From the NCBI RefSeq assembly GCF_028372415.1, contig NC_092875.1, positions 408,347,239 through 408,411,238 of the forward strand: a stretch of DNA of 64,000 nucleotides. Direction: 5' to 3'. The translations under genes and the position numbers were made by a program. The DNA is from Notamacropus eugenii (Eukaryota > Chordata > Mammalia > Diprotodontia > Macropodidae). Position 1 is the stretch's first letter. The number at the start of each line of letters is the position of its first letter. The notes under the pieces are model-generated. The model saw nothing but the letters and a program-made list of their open reading frames with translations, searched no databases and was not told the DNA's origin. Below are positions 1-10,800 of the stretch, piece by piece.

Positions 1-775
1 TCCATTATAGGAATTTATATAAATCTATTTCTCCCCATAATGCATTTAACTTTTCGTCTAAGTTACATGCTATGCCATTTGATAGATATGTTTCGTATTA
101 ATATTGTTTCAATATCTATGATACTCTTCAGTAAAATGTAGTTTTATCTATTTTTGTTATTGAGATCATTTTGTTATTTGAGATAATTATTGCTACCTCT
201 GCATTTCTTTTTTTTTAACTTTGCCTGAAGCATAATAGAGTTTGCTCTAGCTTCTTATTTTAACTTTCTTATTTTAAGATCATTAAGATATAACAAAACC
301 ACTCCAAGGGTTTCTGTCTTATTAGACTGTCCCCTCCCTATATGATCCTAATGGTGACAGAGTTCTGAGGAGACACATGTATCATTTCCCCATATTAGAA
401 TATAAAGTTTGTCCTTGTTTAGTCCCTTACGATTGCTTACTCATGGTTAGGTTTTTATGGGTTTTTTTGGACTCATGTATTTATATTTCAAAGGTTCTAA
501 CTCAGCTTTGATCTTTTCATCAGGAATGTTGGGAAGTCCTCTCTGTAATTTATGGTCCATCTTTTCTTCTGTAGGGTTATACTTATATTTTCTGAGTAAA
601 TTATTCTTGATTAAAAGTGTATATATTTTGTCCTCTAGAATATCATATTCCAAGCTTTATCCTTCTTTGTAGTAGTGCTTGTTAAATCTACTTCAATTCT
701 AACCATGGCTTCTTGGTACTTTAAGTCTTTCTTTATAATTAATTCGTAATATTTATATAATAGCACTTAGCTAAT
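1..775. other. Unassigned AT-rich intergenic DNA
   Basis: No gene or clear repeat recognised. The stretch at about 140-715 has the texture of a decayed antisense L1 (long T-runs and short broken frames such as 447-653 on the minus strand), but I cannot name a family. Low-information region. Confidence 0.35.
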
Positions 776-873
776 AAGAGTCCTAACTCAAAGAATTGTT
801 ATAAGAATCAAATGAAATATTTCTAAAGCACTTGGCACAATGTCTGGCACAGAGTAGACACTATATAATGATT
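776..873 (+). repeat. MIR-like SINE 3' fragment
   Basis: Shows the usual MIR 3' half: a run resembling GAATCAAATGAAATATTT, then AAAGCACTTGGCACA and TCTGGCACAGAGTAGACA. It is cut by the next SINE. Family assignment is by recall. Confidence 0.6.
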
Positions 874-1126
874 TGTTGTTGTTGAGTCATTTTTCAGTCA
901 TGTCTGACTCTTTGTGACCCCGTCTGAAGTTTTCTTGATCAAGATACCGGAGTGATTTGCCATTTCCTTCTCCAGCTCATTTTGCAGATGAAGAAAGGAG
1001 AGAAACAGGGTTAAGTGACTTGCCCAGGGTCATATAGTAAATATGTGAGGTACAAACTGAAGTTAAGAAGATGACTCTTCCTGACTGTTGGCCCAACATT
1101 CCACTCATTGTGCCACCTAGCTGCCC
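874..1126 (-). repeat. RTE-tailed tRNA-type SINE (MAR1-like)
   Basis: Read on the minus strand it begins at the GGCAGCTAGGTGGCACAA head and ends with a tail seen on the + strand as TTGTTGTTGAGTCAT ... GTCTGACTCTTTGTGACCCC. The tail closely matches the 3' end of the BovB-type LINE at 59139-60985, which suggests RTE-driven mobilisation. It interrupts a MIR-like element. Confidence 0.75.
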
Positions 1127-1204
1127 TCTATAAAGCTACCTATTTTGAGCTTATGTGAAAATAATGCTATGGTAATGAGCTATGCTAATAGTTGTATATA
1201 AGAT

Positions 1205-1392
1205 AGTAACGGCCAGACGTAGAAGAAAAAGGCATGAGATTGGGAATCAAGAGACCTGCATTTTGATCCCAACTCTGGCATTAACACCTGTAGCTAGAGA
1301 GAGTCTGGGCCTCAGTTTCATTATTGGTAAAATGAAGAGATTGTACCAGATGTCCTTGAAGGTACGTTCCAGTTTTAATATTCTACACTCTT
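1205..1392 (+). repeat. THER/MIR-type SINE
   Basis: Contains a degraded tRNA-like head (ATGAGATTGGGAATCAAGAG), the conserved CTGGGCCTCAGTTTCATTA segment, and the ending where a guanine-poor AAAATGAAGAGATTG run leads into a GTTCCAGTTTTAATATTCT tail. Old, at high divergence. Confidence 0.6.
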
Positions 1393-2542
1393 AGTCACAA
1401 ACTTACCTCCTGTGATGAGATGCTAATGCTAAGTTTATATACCTCATCAATCTGGCCTCTGACAACCTGAGTTATTTTCATTTTCTAAAATCCTTACTTA
1501 CTTGATGTCACTTGTCACTAGATGCATTATTAGAATTCACATCTTAATACTTTTCAGGCTTCATAAACTATACCAGATAATACAAAAATTTCAAAGGATC
1601 AAATGTTATGTAAATGCTAATTCTTGAAGATAATTGAGTATATTACAGAATTGATATTAAATTTTACCCAGTTACCATGCCTTTGATTTTCATAGTATTA
1701 AGATTAGAACATTTTCCCACTTCTGCCAGCCATGAAATATTTTGGTTTACATAAAGTAAGGAGGTGAGACAGATAATTTCTAAAATAATTCTGACTTAGG
1801 GCTCTAAACTTTGCTTTTCCTTAAGAGTTTATACATGAGATTTTGTACTGTACAAGAATTTTCAGCAAGATAGACCCGGCCATAGGATGAAATATATTAG
1901 TGGAGGGTCTGATAAGCAAATATAGAAGCCTTACAAGATTTTCTCAAGTTCTAAAATAAAAAGACACTAAGTGTTGCAATCTGGAGGAAGGAAATGCTTC
2001 TTGACATAGCTTGTAATATGTCGTCAGTTAAATTTTCAGAAAACAATATAAGATGAATAAATGTCACTTCTTGTAATTTTTCAGAGAAAAGAAAACAGGG
2101 AAAAAAACTATATTTAAAAAAACAGTTGCATGCAGAAGCCAGTATAACACTTCCTGAAATTATTTCTTTAGTAAGTAACTTAAGTCTGTTTATAGATGAA
2201 CAAATCTGTTTTCGTAATTGGCAATCCAGACAAAGTTGCTTTTTTGGTGATGTAGCAGATGTTTCCAATAAATCTCATTCAAAATGGATCATAATGTTCA
2301 TTGTGTTTGACAAGTACAAAATTAAGCAAGTTAAATCTGTCCAAGAGAAAAGTGCCTACACAGGCAATCCATCATAAAACTGAAAGTATCAACTGGCAAA
2401 ATCCTTGCTCTACGTGAAAACAGTATTATTTAGATTACAGAGATTATTAGCAGAACCCCAATGTCACATGTTTATGATCTTCTTGTACTCAGTCTATTCC
2501 TTCTCTAATTTATCTTCTAAACTGATGCCTTCAGGTTAATAT
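1393..2542. other. Unassigned intergenic DNA
   Basis: About 1.15 kb without a recognisable gene, repeat consensus or RNA gene. The open frames on both strands between 1951 and 2377 are short, overlap each other and lack family resemblance, so they are treated as chance. Confidence 0.5.
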
Positions 2543-3010
2543 CAAGCAATCCACAAACATTTATTAAGTGACTACTATATGCAAGGTATACAGTACTTGT
2601 ATCCCCAGAACTTAGCACACTGCCCACTTATACAGTAGGTGTTTAATAAATGTTTATAGACTAACTGCCCAAGTAATCTTTCTTCTGCACCTCTTTGATC
2701 ATAACACTTGTCTACTTAAAAACCTTCACTTTGATTCGACAAGCGCCTGTTAGAGGCCTATTGTATGCAAGGCACTATAGAACAGTTGGAATACAAAGAC
2801 AAAAAACGAGACACTTCTTGTCACTGTCCTCTGATGAAAGCAGTTTTTATTAACGTGCCAAGTACAATGCTAAGTCTTGAGGACACAAAGGAAAATACAC
2901 ACACACACAACCCATACCCATACCTACACCCACACCCCCTCACACACACTTCTTGTCCTTGGTGAGCTTACATTATGATGGGAGAGACAACGTACAATTA
3001 ATAGGTACAG
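2543..3010. repeat. Cluster of L2 3'-end fragments with CA-rich microsatellite
   Basis: An antisense L2 tail (ACAAACATTTATTAAGTG, 2543-2592) abuts a sense L2 tail ending TTTAATAAATGTTTATAG (about 2600-2660). Two further antisense L2 ends follow at about 2737-2815 and 2838-3010. A CA-rich tract at 2897-2950 interrupts the last one. All are fossils with no coding capacity. Confidence 0.6.
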
Positions 3011-3015
3011 ACACA

Positions 3016-3470
3016 GAATGAAGTTTAAACTTCTCATCCTGGTTCTCCAAACCCTCTATAATCTGACACCAACCTACGGATCCAGCCTTTTCTTGCTCCT
3101 TTTCCCATCCTGCAGTCTATTTTCCAGTCATATTGGACTAACCTTTGTTTCTCATTTTTATATTGCCTTCTCATCTCTTGGTGTCTTTGCTCATGCTAAT
3201 AAATACCTGTTGTATTGAATAGTTTACAAAGAACTCCTCTCTATCTGAGCTGCTTTTCTTTTTTAAAAGCCCAGTTTGAATGCTGCCTTCTCTATGAAGC
3301 CTTTTCTCTTCCCATTCTCCCTACAGGTGAAAAGTGTTTTTTCCTCAGATTTCTCATAGCACTTTGGCTGTTTCACTTTTGCCCCATTAGGTTTTACCTT
3401 GTATCATGTTTATTTGTATGCAAATAATTTATATGCCCTTTCCCCTTATTAGATGGCAAATTTCTTGAGA
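3016..3470 (+). repeat. L2 3' end, sense
   Basis: Matches the L2 3' region in order: AAACTTCTCATCCTGG, CACCAACCTACGGATC, CCAGTTTGAATGCTGCC, CTATGAAGCCTTTTCTC, then the promoter-distal segment TTAGATGGCAAATTTCTTGAG. The RT C-terminal frame is destroyed. Confidence 0.7.
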
Positions 3471-4104
3471 TCCTAGGTTAAAGTGAAGCCTGCGCTTCTG
3501 TCATTCTGAACCTTCTTATTGGCTGAAAGAGCGTGAGTTCAGAAGGAGTCTGCTGGAACTTCCCAGGGATAAGCCAATAGGAGTATTGTGCATACTCAAA
3601 CCCAGGTCAAGAACTTGCAGAGCTCAGACCAGAAGGCCCATGATTCGTCTTTGTCCTGGATTAGACCACTTTGGGAGCACTATAAACTTGCAGGTTTCTA
3701 GTCTGACCTGTCACGGAGATCCAAAACAGAAGAACTCTAAGGGACAAAAATTCAGCCCAGATATTCTCCCGGAAGTATGCAGAGCCTGGTATGAACATAA
3801 AATCTGAAGTCAGGAAGTAGGCTAGAAGAATGAGCAAAGAAAGAATCCCACCTTAAAGAGTTAGTATGGTCAGGATATTTGAAACAAACCCCAGAAGAAA
3901 TTACTGGAAAACATTTACAAGCAAAGCTTCGAACCTTTGAGCTAACGTCCAAGATATGAAGCAAGAGGTTTTTTTTTTTTAATTTTAAAAAGAGCTTAAA
4001 CATGATATTAAAAACTAAATGAGAACACTAGAGGAAAATAGGAAAAGAAATGAGACGAAGGAAAGATAGGCAATTAAAAAATTTTTTTACAGAGGTTAAG
4101 TTTT
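3471..4104 (+). repeat. Possible 5' end and ORF1 fragment of a metatherian L1, degraded
   Basis: The stretch at 3840-4060 reads like the A-rich L1 ORF1 coiled-coil region (CAGAAGAAATTACTGG, CTAACGTCCAAGATATGAAG, GAGAACACTAGAGGAAAAT). The CCTGxCxGAG-type segment before it would then be 5' UTR. No intact frame survives. Assignment rests on general resemblance and is moderate to weak. Confidence 0.4.
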
Positions 4105-4289
4105 GCTGGGCATGGTGGCACACTTATAATCCTTTTCTACATGCCACGCTGATGTTGATGAATCACTCGAATTTAGGAATTTTGAACACTAGTAGACTAA
4201 GTTGATCAAGTATCTACACTTAGTGCAGCACCAATACAATGAGTGAGTACCTAGGATTGGGGGAGGGTGAGTAGAGAAACCAGGCTGCC
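4105..4289 (+). pseudogene. 7SL RNA-like fossil (Alu domain plus part of S domain)
   Basis: The left end GCTGGGCATGGTGGCACA corresponds to the start of 7SL RNA. A later block has AATCACTCGAATTTAGGA and then a guanosine-poor version of the 7SL segment that runs from GCACTAAG through GCATCAATATGGTG, GGGGG and CCAGGTTGCC. Here this reads CACTTAGTGCAGCACCAATA, GATTGGGGGAGG and AACCAGGCTGCC. The segment corresponding to 7SL positions of roughly 30-60 is poorly conserved. Because S-domain sequence is present, it is not an Alu/B1-type SINE. It runs directly into a tRNA/CORE-type SINE end at 4290. It could be a truncated 7SL retropseudogene beside a SINE, or a chimeric SINE. Confidence 0.6.
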
Positions 4290-4425
4290 CCACACATAAG
4301 CTGTGTGAGTCTAGGCAAAGTCATTTAACCTCTTCCAGACCTAGTTTCCTTATCTGTAAAATGAGAGAAAAATAGATTTAATGACTCTCAAGGCTTCTTC
4401 CAACTCAGAACCTCTATGATCCAAT
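4290..4425 (+). repeat. THER/MIR-type SINE 3' portion
   Basis: Contains AGCTGTGTGAGTCTAGGCAA, then TCATTTAACCTCTTCC, CTTATCTGTAAAATGAG, and the terminal GGCTTCTTCCAACTC ... CTCTATGATCC. The expected tRNA-like head is missing and its place is taken by the 7SL-like segment. Confidence 0.65.
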
Positions 4426-5404
4426 CATTAATCTATCTTGTGGAAGGATAGGTAAGGCTGTTTAAGTACAGATGATGGCTTCTTACTAATTAAGGTGGTA
4501 ATTCAGAGAAATTTAATGTTCTTTCACTGATATGCAACCTTAAATCACTAGTTTCACTTCACTAATAGAAAAAAGAGGCTTTATCAGCTGATTCATTTGA
4601 TTGTGAAGAAAAACGAGAAGTAAACAAGAGAAGTCAAGATAACTAGAAAAAACTCATCAAGTGGACACACCAGTTCCCTCCTCCAACAGTGGCTGTTTTA
4701 AGATAACCTTAATCTTTCCACATTTCTGTTCACTTGCACTCCATTGTTTTCTCTCCCACAAAGAAAAGTTACTTTGTTTCTATACAAATCAGCCTTCTTA
4801 AAGCTGTTACTGTCTTAAAGTAATCTCCAGTTAGAATATTGTCTCTGACTCTACTTAAATTCTTGGTGCTCTAAGTTATGGTTTAAAACTTTAATTTGCA
4901 GAAGATGTGCCTCCCTAAATTGGTAGAGGGAGTTTCCTTACGTGGAGGTACCAATGAAATCACAGATCCAGTCCCTATCCTTATCCCTTGAAAATAATTG
5001 CTTTAGTTTTTGGTTTTTTTTATTATATTCAATGAATCCAAAATGCATTATTGCATTTTGAGTCTGTTGCTTTGGACCTAATTTGCTTGTATAGATAAGC
5101 ATGTTCTTTGTTGGCTGGGATGATTTGAGGTCAAAATATATGCTTAATTTGCTGAATAAGAATCTGTTTTCTCTCTTTCTAAACTGTGAATTTGATTTAA
5201 AAGATTTTCAAGTTTTCTGACTTTTCAAAAAGCCATGTGCATTATAAAAAGCTGAAGAAAATGGCCATCTGTTTTACTGCAGTGTCCCTAAAGCACCTCT
5301 CACTCTACAAATGACACAGAAAAGAGGTTTTTTCTTCCTTTTGTGACATTATTTATTTTTCATATATGTGGAAATTAGGGGCTTTGAAATCAAAAGGCAA
5401 TGAT
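4426..5404. other. Mostly unassigned intergenic DNA with a SINE 3' fragment
   Basis: A SINE end is visible at about 4905-4990 on the + strand (GGTACCAATGAAATCACAGA), the same ending as the copies at 8745-8985 and 14155-14370. The rest, including an A/T-rich 5000-5390, shows no recognisable feature. Confidence 0.45.
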
Positions 5405-5615
5405 TACTGCCGTTTACATAGTATTTCACAGTTTAAAAAATGAAATTCCTTTTACTCTCACCTAAATCCTAGGGGTGAAGCAGCGCAAAGATTACCCTCT
5501 CCATTCTACTGGTGACAAAGGAGGTTCAAGTGGTAAACAATTAATCCAAGGTTTACATAGTAATAGAATCAGAAACCTAATCTAGGTTTCCATAGCTCCA
5601 AATGCCACTCACCCT
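5405..5615 (-). repeat. MIR-like SINE
   Basis: Old antisense copy: CATAGTATTTCACAGTTT, CACCTAAATCCTAGGGG, CCATTCTACTGGTGACAAAG and a trailing AATCAGAAACCTAATCTAGG. Highly diverged. Confidence 0.5.
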
Positions 5616-5825
5616 TTTCAACTACGACCTTTTATTGGACTTTTGATTCAGTTGATGCAAGGAAACTTTCTTTATCATCCAAGTGATTTGCCCCAGAATA
5701 TACAGGCAATATAAATCTGAAGTAACTCCGAGTCACACCGCTATCCATTTATGTTACCATATTATCTAGACCATGGTTCTAGTTCTAATTTAATGAATTC
5801 CAGCTCATTCTTCATATTCATTTTC

Positions 5826-5953
5826 TAGTTGTTCAATCATTTTAGTCATGTTTGATTCTTTATGACCCCATTTGTAGGATTTGAACTCAGCAAATGGAGT
5901 CTTCCCTGACTTCAGGCCCCACACTCTATCCTATCTGGAGCACCTAGCTGCCC
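5826..5953 (-). repeat. RTE-tailed SINE with internal deletion, followed by a TG repeat
   Basis: The tail TTCAATCATTTTAGTCATG ... TTCTTTATGACCCCATTTG is joined directly to the head-side block TTTGAACTCAGC ... CACCTAGCTGCCCAG, so the middle is missing. A short (TG)n tract follows at 5963-5990. Confidence 0.65.
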
Positions 5954-5992
5954 AGTTTTATGCGTGTGTGTGTGTGTATATGTGTGTGTATT

Positions 5993-6770
5993 TTCTATCA
6001 TAATCACATCTTGGGGTAAAATAGTGAATCATCAAATGTGGTTTACGCACCTTAGTGTAATATTGATGTCTTCACTATTAACCAAGTTTACCCTCATGTT
6101 CATGTTCTCTCATGTTTTTTAATTTCTAAAACGAGGGTATTATAAAAATTGTCTTCTGAAGTTCCTTGTGTCCTATATGTCCTTCATGTGCTAGGTGCTA
6201 TGTAATAATTCAAACAACATCCACCTAAAATAAAAATCTTACACGGATGGAAGGCAAGATAAATTTTTGAAAAAGATATGTACAAATAACGCAACTGTAA
6301 ATTGTCTTTATTTTCTTTCTATCTCCCAGATGGAAGCTGGAATGGAGCAGACCCTGGGGAATCCTAGGCTCCTTACAAAAGGAATCTCAGTGATTCTTTG
6401 AAAATTCCATTGAGACAAATGGGATGGGCAGCTGCCTCTAGAGGCATCACCTCTGGTTCCATAGAGGAAACTGATCAGGGAGACGAAGGAAGGAAGAAAG
6501 AACAAAGACCATTTTCTCCCACTGCAAATAAGTGGCTAAATTAGGTCACAAAAAGGTTCTTTTTCTTCTCTAAGCGTGTAGTCTGATTTGTGTACAGGGG
6601 CTAGAATAGTGTGACCTAAGAAAGGCACCAAAAATGTACTCCTCTTAAAAAAATATTGCCCCACCCCTCACCTCAAACCTCATTCCTGAAATTGACAGCA
6701 TAGGTTTCTTTTTCTGCACATTTTTTTTTCTGGAATGATATTTTGTATCATAAATAAATAGTCTAGTACA
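5993..6770. other. Unassigned intergenic DNA
   Basis: No recognisable gene or repeat. The minus-strand frame at 6308-6505 has no family resemblance and lies in unremarkable sequence. Confidence 0.45.
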
Positions 6771-6935
6771 AAGATGTCACTCACAGGCCACTATTTTTTT
6801 TTTCCAGATTATAATTCAATTGGGAAGTGTTTAATAAAATAAAAATGCAATACAACATAGGTAATGTTAATTTGTGGTTTTCTAAGTCAATAGGCTCCAC
6901 TTCTATTTGAGTTTGACATTATTGCCCCATATTGA
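6771..6935 (+). mobile_element. Non-autonomous hAT-like DNA element fragment
   Basis: Opens with GATGTCACTCACAGGCC and ends with CTATTTGAGTTTGACATTA, with an AT-rich centre (CAATTGGGAAGTGTTTAAT, TAATGTTAATTTGTGG, TTTTCTAAGTCAATA). The same order is seen at 55034-55923 and, inverted, at 34184-34330. The TGTCA/TTGACA ends fit a hAT-type inverted terminal repeat. No transposase is present. Orientation is arbitrary. Confidence 0.55.
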
Positions 6936-7771
6936 CAGTGAACCTGAGGTAAGAGTGGTTGACAAATATATGGTAAAAGGATTACCAGATACTAACTCAA
7001 CTTCTTTGGACTGAGTATAATAATAATAAAATAATAATAGTAACAGATTTGCTATCCCCAGTTAAACTTATAAGTGAAGTTGTTTTTTCACCCAAGGTGC
7101 AAGAAGATTTCATGCTTTTAAATCAACAAGTAAATTTTGGACACTGGAATTTCCCAACCACTAATAAGTTACCTTTTGAAAGTTCTAGGTCCTAGAGTTT
7201 AGGACAGTAGAATTTCTCATGATTTAAATCTAGTCTAACTTTCTTGCTATTTGTTTGACCTGATGGGGTGATAGGGCCTGAACCCCTAAAAGGAAAAGAC
7301 CATGTTGTTAAAAGCAACCCAGTCCCTGAATTTTCCCATATATTTCAGCAGCCCAGATCACTAGAGCCTCAGCCTTGGCCTCAGTCCAAGACAACTGGCC
7401 CACCCCAGACCACCTTGACATTCCTTTCATTGCCGATCTTGCTGCCCCCCATCCCTACTAGTTGCATATACCAATCACCCCTTAATCCCCTCTAGATCAT
7501 CTAATTAGTCTACTTGATATTCCTTAAGTGTAGTATCTGGCCCAATTCAGACTATTTACTACTCCATAATCTGATCCAGATCTTTTCACTGTTCTTTTTG
7601 TATATAAGCATCAGTCCCACCCCCATTAAGTTGCAGGTTCATTAGGAACCATGCCCATTACTATTGCTTTACAACAACTGCTCCTAAACTGGAAGAAGTT
7701 TTGAGTGGACACTGGTGGACACTGCCTGTACCCTGACATATCGGGGTTCTCAGCAACCCCAAACCACATCA
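6936..7771. other. Unassigned intergenic DNA
   Basis: Contains a short (ATA)n tract at 7017-7042. The pyrimidine-rich 7320-7680 segment includes TGTATATAAGCATCAG, which could suggest an old LTR promoter, but no LTR ends, primer binding site or retroviral gene is visible, so no call is made. Confidence 0.4.
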
Positions 7772-7897
7772 GACCCATGGCCAATCACTTATCTTCTCTC
7801 TGCCTCACTTTCTTCATCTGAAAAATTGGATTAGACATTTGAACTTGATAACTTCTGAGGTCCCTTTTAATGCTAAATCTATGTTTCTATATAGTAG
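7772..7897 (+). repeat. THER/MIR-type SINE 3' portion
   Basis: CAATCACTTATCTTCTCTC, CTTCATCTGAAAAATTGG and GAGGTCCCTTTTAATGC followed by CTATGTTTCTATAT mark the 3' half of this SINE class. Confidence 0.6.
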
Positions 7898-8004
7898 GTT
7901 CTAGGTTAGCTGGACTTACCATTCCCTAAATATTATATACTTTCTAGCTAGCCTTCTTGATCTTGCTCACCCCATGCTTTTATAATAATAGCTAGCAATA
8001 ATAA

Positions 8005-8446
8005 TAGCTAACATTTGCACAGGGCTTTTAAGATTTACAAGACACTTTTCAAATATAATCTCAACTTACCCTCAACAACCCTGGAGGTATATGTTTCTAT
8101 TAATCCCCATTTTATAGATGATAAAATGGAGACAGTTCAAATCTGTTCTCAGGCACTACTACCTGTGAGATCTTGGTCAAGTCATTCAACCTCTCTCTGT
8201 TTCCTCATTTGTAAAATAGGGATAATAAGAGTATCTATCTCCTAGGGCTGTTAAGAGGATCAAATGAGATGACAATTGTAAAGCACTTAGCATAGTGCCT
8301 AACATAAAGAAATGTTAGCTATAAGCTACTATTAGTATTAAGGGACTTTCCCAGGATCATGCTGTTACTAAGTATCCAAGGTAGCTTCAAATTCAGTTCT
8401 TGACTTCCAGTTCAGAGCTCGGTGCATTAGGGTCACCTAGCTGCAT
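8005..8446 (-). repeat. MIR-like SINE split by a second MIR-like SINE
   Basis: The antisense copy runs 8005-8135 (AACATTTGCACAGGGC, CCCATTTTATAGATGA) and resumes at 8341-8446 (GGACTTTCCCAGGATCATG ... GGGTCACCTAGCTGC). The two parts are contiguous in the family consensus, so the intervening + strand copy is a later insertion. Confidence 0.65.
8136..8340 (+). repeat. MIR-like SINE nested in an older SINE
   Basis: Full order visible: ACCTGTGAGATCTTGGTCAA, CCTCTCTCTGTTTCCTC, GGATCAAATGAGATGA, AAAGCACTTAGCATAGTG and a final AAATGTTAGCTATAAG. It lies inside the minus-strand copy at 8005-8446. Confidence 0.65.
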
Positions 8447-8744
8447 TCTTTGTTTCATCATAGAAACACTTTCCCTCAACCCTCTTCAGCTGTGAACATG
8501 CTACAAATAAGATACTCAATGTTGACTGGAATTACCAAAGATTTTATATTATAAGATGCACCTGAGGGGGTGGAGCAAGCATGGCCAGAATTGACCATCG
8601 ATGGTCAAGGGAAGGGATTGATTGTGCTTACAAATTTTTCTAAGAAATTATTTTTCTGCAGTTTTATGATTTGCTACTTTCCCCCCATTCGTATTTAATC
8701 AACAAATGTTTATTTTACTTACTATTTACAAGGTTAAAAAAAAC

Positions 8745-8985
8745 CATCACGTTATAGTGGATACGGAGCTGACCTGGGAACCAGGAAGATTTGGGTTCAA
8801 GTCTTACCCTCTGACACATCATAGCTCAGGGTCCCCCAGACATGCCACTTGGACTTTCAGAGTGGTTCAGGCAACTGCATACAAGGTAAGTTGCACAAAA
8901 GGTGCTTGCCTTCCTTGGGAAAGAGAGTTTTCTTCTTTAAGAGATTCCTATAAATGAAACCACAGGTCCAGTTACTATTCCTTTC
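8745..8985 (+). repeat. tRNA-derived SINE ending in the GAAATCACAGGTCC-type tail
   Basis: Head region has ACCTGGGAACCAGGAAGATT and TTGGGTTCAAGTCTTACC, matching tRNA-like A/B-box spacing. The 3' end is CCTATAAATGAAACCACAGG. The middle is diverged. Confidence 0.55.
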
Positions 8986-9395
8986 TGCTAGGCACTGTAT
9001 CAATTTGTTGTTGCAGTTTACATGAACTAGCAAAATTTCATTCTACTGGGGAGATATACAAATGTGCAGGCACAGGCACACACGTAATTTCAAAGTAATT
9101 TTTAGAGGGCAGAGAATTAAGATTTATGTCCGGAGTAGCACCAGGGCTAAGGCTTAGGGATTCAAAGAGGCTGATGAATAGATGATGCTTTCTAGCCATG
9201 AGGTACACAGCCAGAGTAAAAGCATTTAGGGTGGGAAATGAAAGTCATGGTTGAATACAAAAAGAATTTATGTAGTGCTTACTAGAACACAGACATTGTG
9301 CTAAGCACCAGGGATATAAACATGAAAAGCAAGACAATCCTTGCACTTAAGGAGATTGTATTCTAATAGCGAAAGACAAAACATAGAGGGGAGTA
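8986..9395 (-). repeat. L2 3' ends, antisense
   Basis: The segment at 9255-9395 is clear (TTATGTAGTGCTTACTAG, ATTGTGCTAAGCACCAGGG, CCTTGCACTTAAGGAG). The one at 8986-9250 (CTAGGCACTGTATCAA, TCTACTGGGGAGATATAC) is weaker. Confidence 0.6.
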
Positions 9396-9404
9396 ATGAC
9401 CTCA

Positions 9405-9600
9405 GGAAGGGTCAGTTCAAATCTGGCCTCAGACGTTTACTAGCTGTGTGACTCTGGGCAAATCACTTAATCTGTTTGCCTCAGTTTCCTCATCTGTAAA
9501 ATGAGTTGGAGAAGGAAATGGCAAATCAGTCCAGGTCCTTTGCAAAGAAAACCACAAACTGGGTCAGGAAGAGTTGGACACAACTAAAATGACTGCACGA
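9405..9600 (+). repeat. RTE-tailed SINE, sense
   Basis: Shows AAATCTGGCCTCAGACG, CTAGCTGTGTGACTCTGGG, TCAGTTTCCTCATCTG, GTTGGAGAAGGAAATGGCAA and the RTE-type tail GGAAGAGTTGGACACAACTA. It separates two parts of an antisense L2. Confidence 0.75.
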
Positions 9601-10135
9601 ATGGGTCCCCGTTAGGGTATGGGAAGGTTCTAGGATGGGATTAGTGAAGTACTAGGACAACTGACTGATTCCTCCTTTCTAGAAAAAGGGTACGTACAGT
9701 TCCTAGAGGAAGGGTTGGGAGTAACTATTATTACCAGGCTGTAGTACAGTATGGTAGATGTAATGAGGGCCCTGCTAGATATGGTGAACCATCAGCAATC
9801 AGGAAGACAGAGTCCTACAGGTTGGGAGCAAGTGCCCAGTCAGAGGTACAGGATGGAGTGAAGTACTCTGGCAGAAAGATGGTTGCAGTGTCACATAAGG
9901 CAAACAGTAAACATGATGAGTACATTAGTGGAGAAATGTGAACTAAATAAGTTTGGCTTTGTTTTGTAAAGAGCTTTAAATGGCAAACAGAAGAGTTTTT
10001 TTTTTTATCCTAGAAGGATTAGGGAACACTGAAGCTTGTTGAGCAGGAGAGTAACATGGTCAGATCAGTACTTTAGGAAGATTATTTTGGCAGCTGTATA
10101 TAGAGCAGAAAGACTGGAAGCATACATAGTCCTTT
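9601..10135 (-). repeat. L2, antisense, continuing the copy at 9255
   Basis: The best part is 9950-10130: TTTTGTAAAGAGCTTTAAAT, AGCAGGAGAGTAACATGGTC, GGAAGATTATTTTGGCAGC. The 9601-9940 part is diverged. Confidence 0.6.
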
Positions 10136-10589
10136 ATGATTTGTAAAGTGATTTTGTTAAAAAGACTCTAGCTAAGTTTTATTTTAGTCTTTTCTAATAA
10201 TGCCAGATCTCACTTTGAAATTCTAAAGCCACTTATCAGAAAAAAAGGAAATGGCTCAGTAAGCCCATTGACTCATAAAATATTTTACATTTTGTTCAGT
10301 GTTTGATCACAGACAGGGGCTTCCTCTTTCCTCTTCATTAAGAGCCACTCATCTAAAACAGTCCAGGTGCTGCATATGAAATACACATATGGTGTTCAGG
10401 TGTGCAACAATTTTAGTTAAATCTATGTTAAAAAACTAACCCTAAACATCTGCCTTTAATATATATAGAACATAGGTAGACCATTTGATCATCAACATAC
10501 TGATAGCATTGTCTTTTTCAAGTGGTACACAAACATCCACTTGAAATGTAGTTTGTGTTTCCTCAGAGCAAGTTTAAATCTATTTCAGA
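10136..10589. other. Unassigned intergenic DNA
   Basis: No recognisable gene, RNA or repeat. Confidence 0.45.
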
Positions 10590-10800
10590 GGGCAAGGTTC
10601 CCCAAGCTGGTGGCACAAATTCAGTATTGAGGACGATTCTGCCTGACAAGTCAATTATGTTTGCCAATTTCCTCATTTGTAACAGAAAGATAATAATAAC
10701 AGCAAACTATAACCCAGGTTGTTGTGAAGATTAAATGAAATATTTGTAAAAGGCTCTGCAAACCTTATAGCACCATATAAAAGCTACCTGAGGATGTCCT
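10590..10800 (+). repeat. tRNA/MIR-type SINE
   Basis: Visible blocks: TTGCCAATTTCCTCATTTG, CCAGGTTGTTGTGAAGATT, AAATGAAATATTTGTAAAA and a CACCATATAAAAGCTACC end. Head is diverged. Confidence 0.55.

Noticed and set aside
7480..7690. Possible solo LTR because of TGTATATAAGCATCAG
   Set aside because: No matching LTR ends, target duplication, primer binding site or retroviral genes were found.
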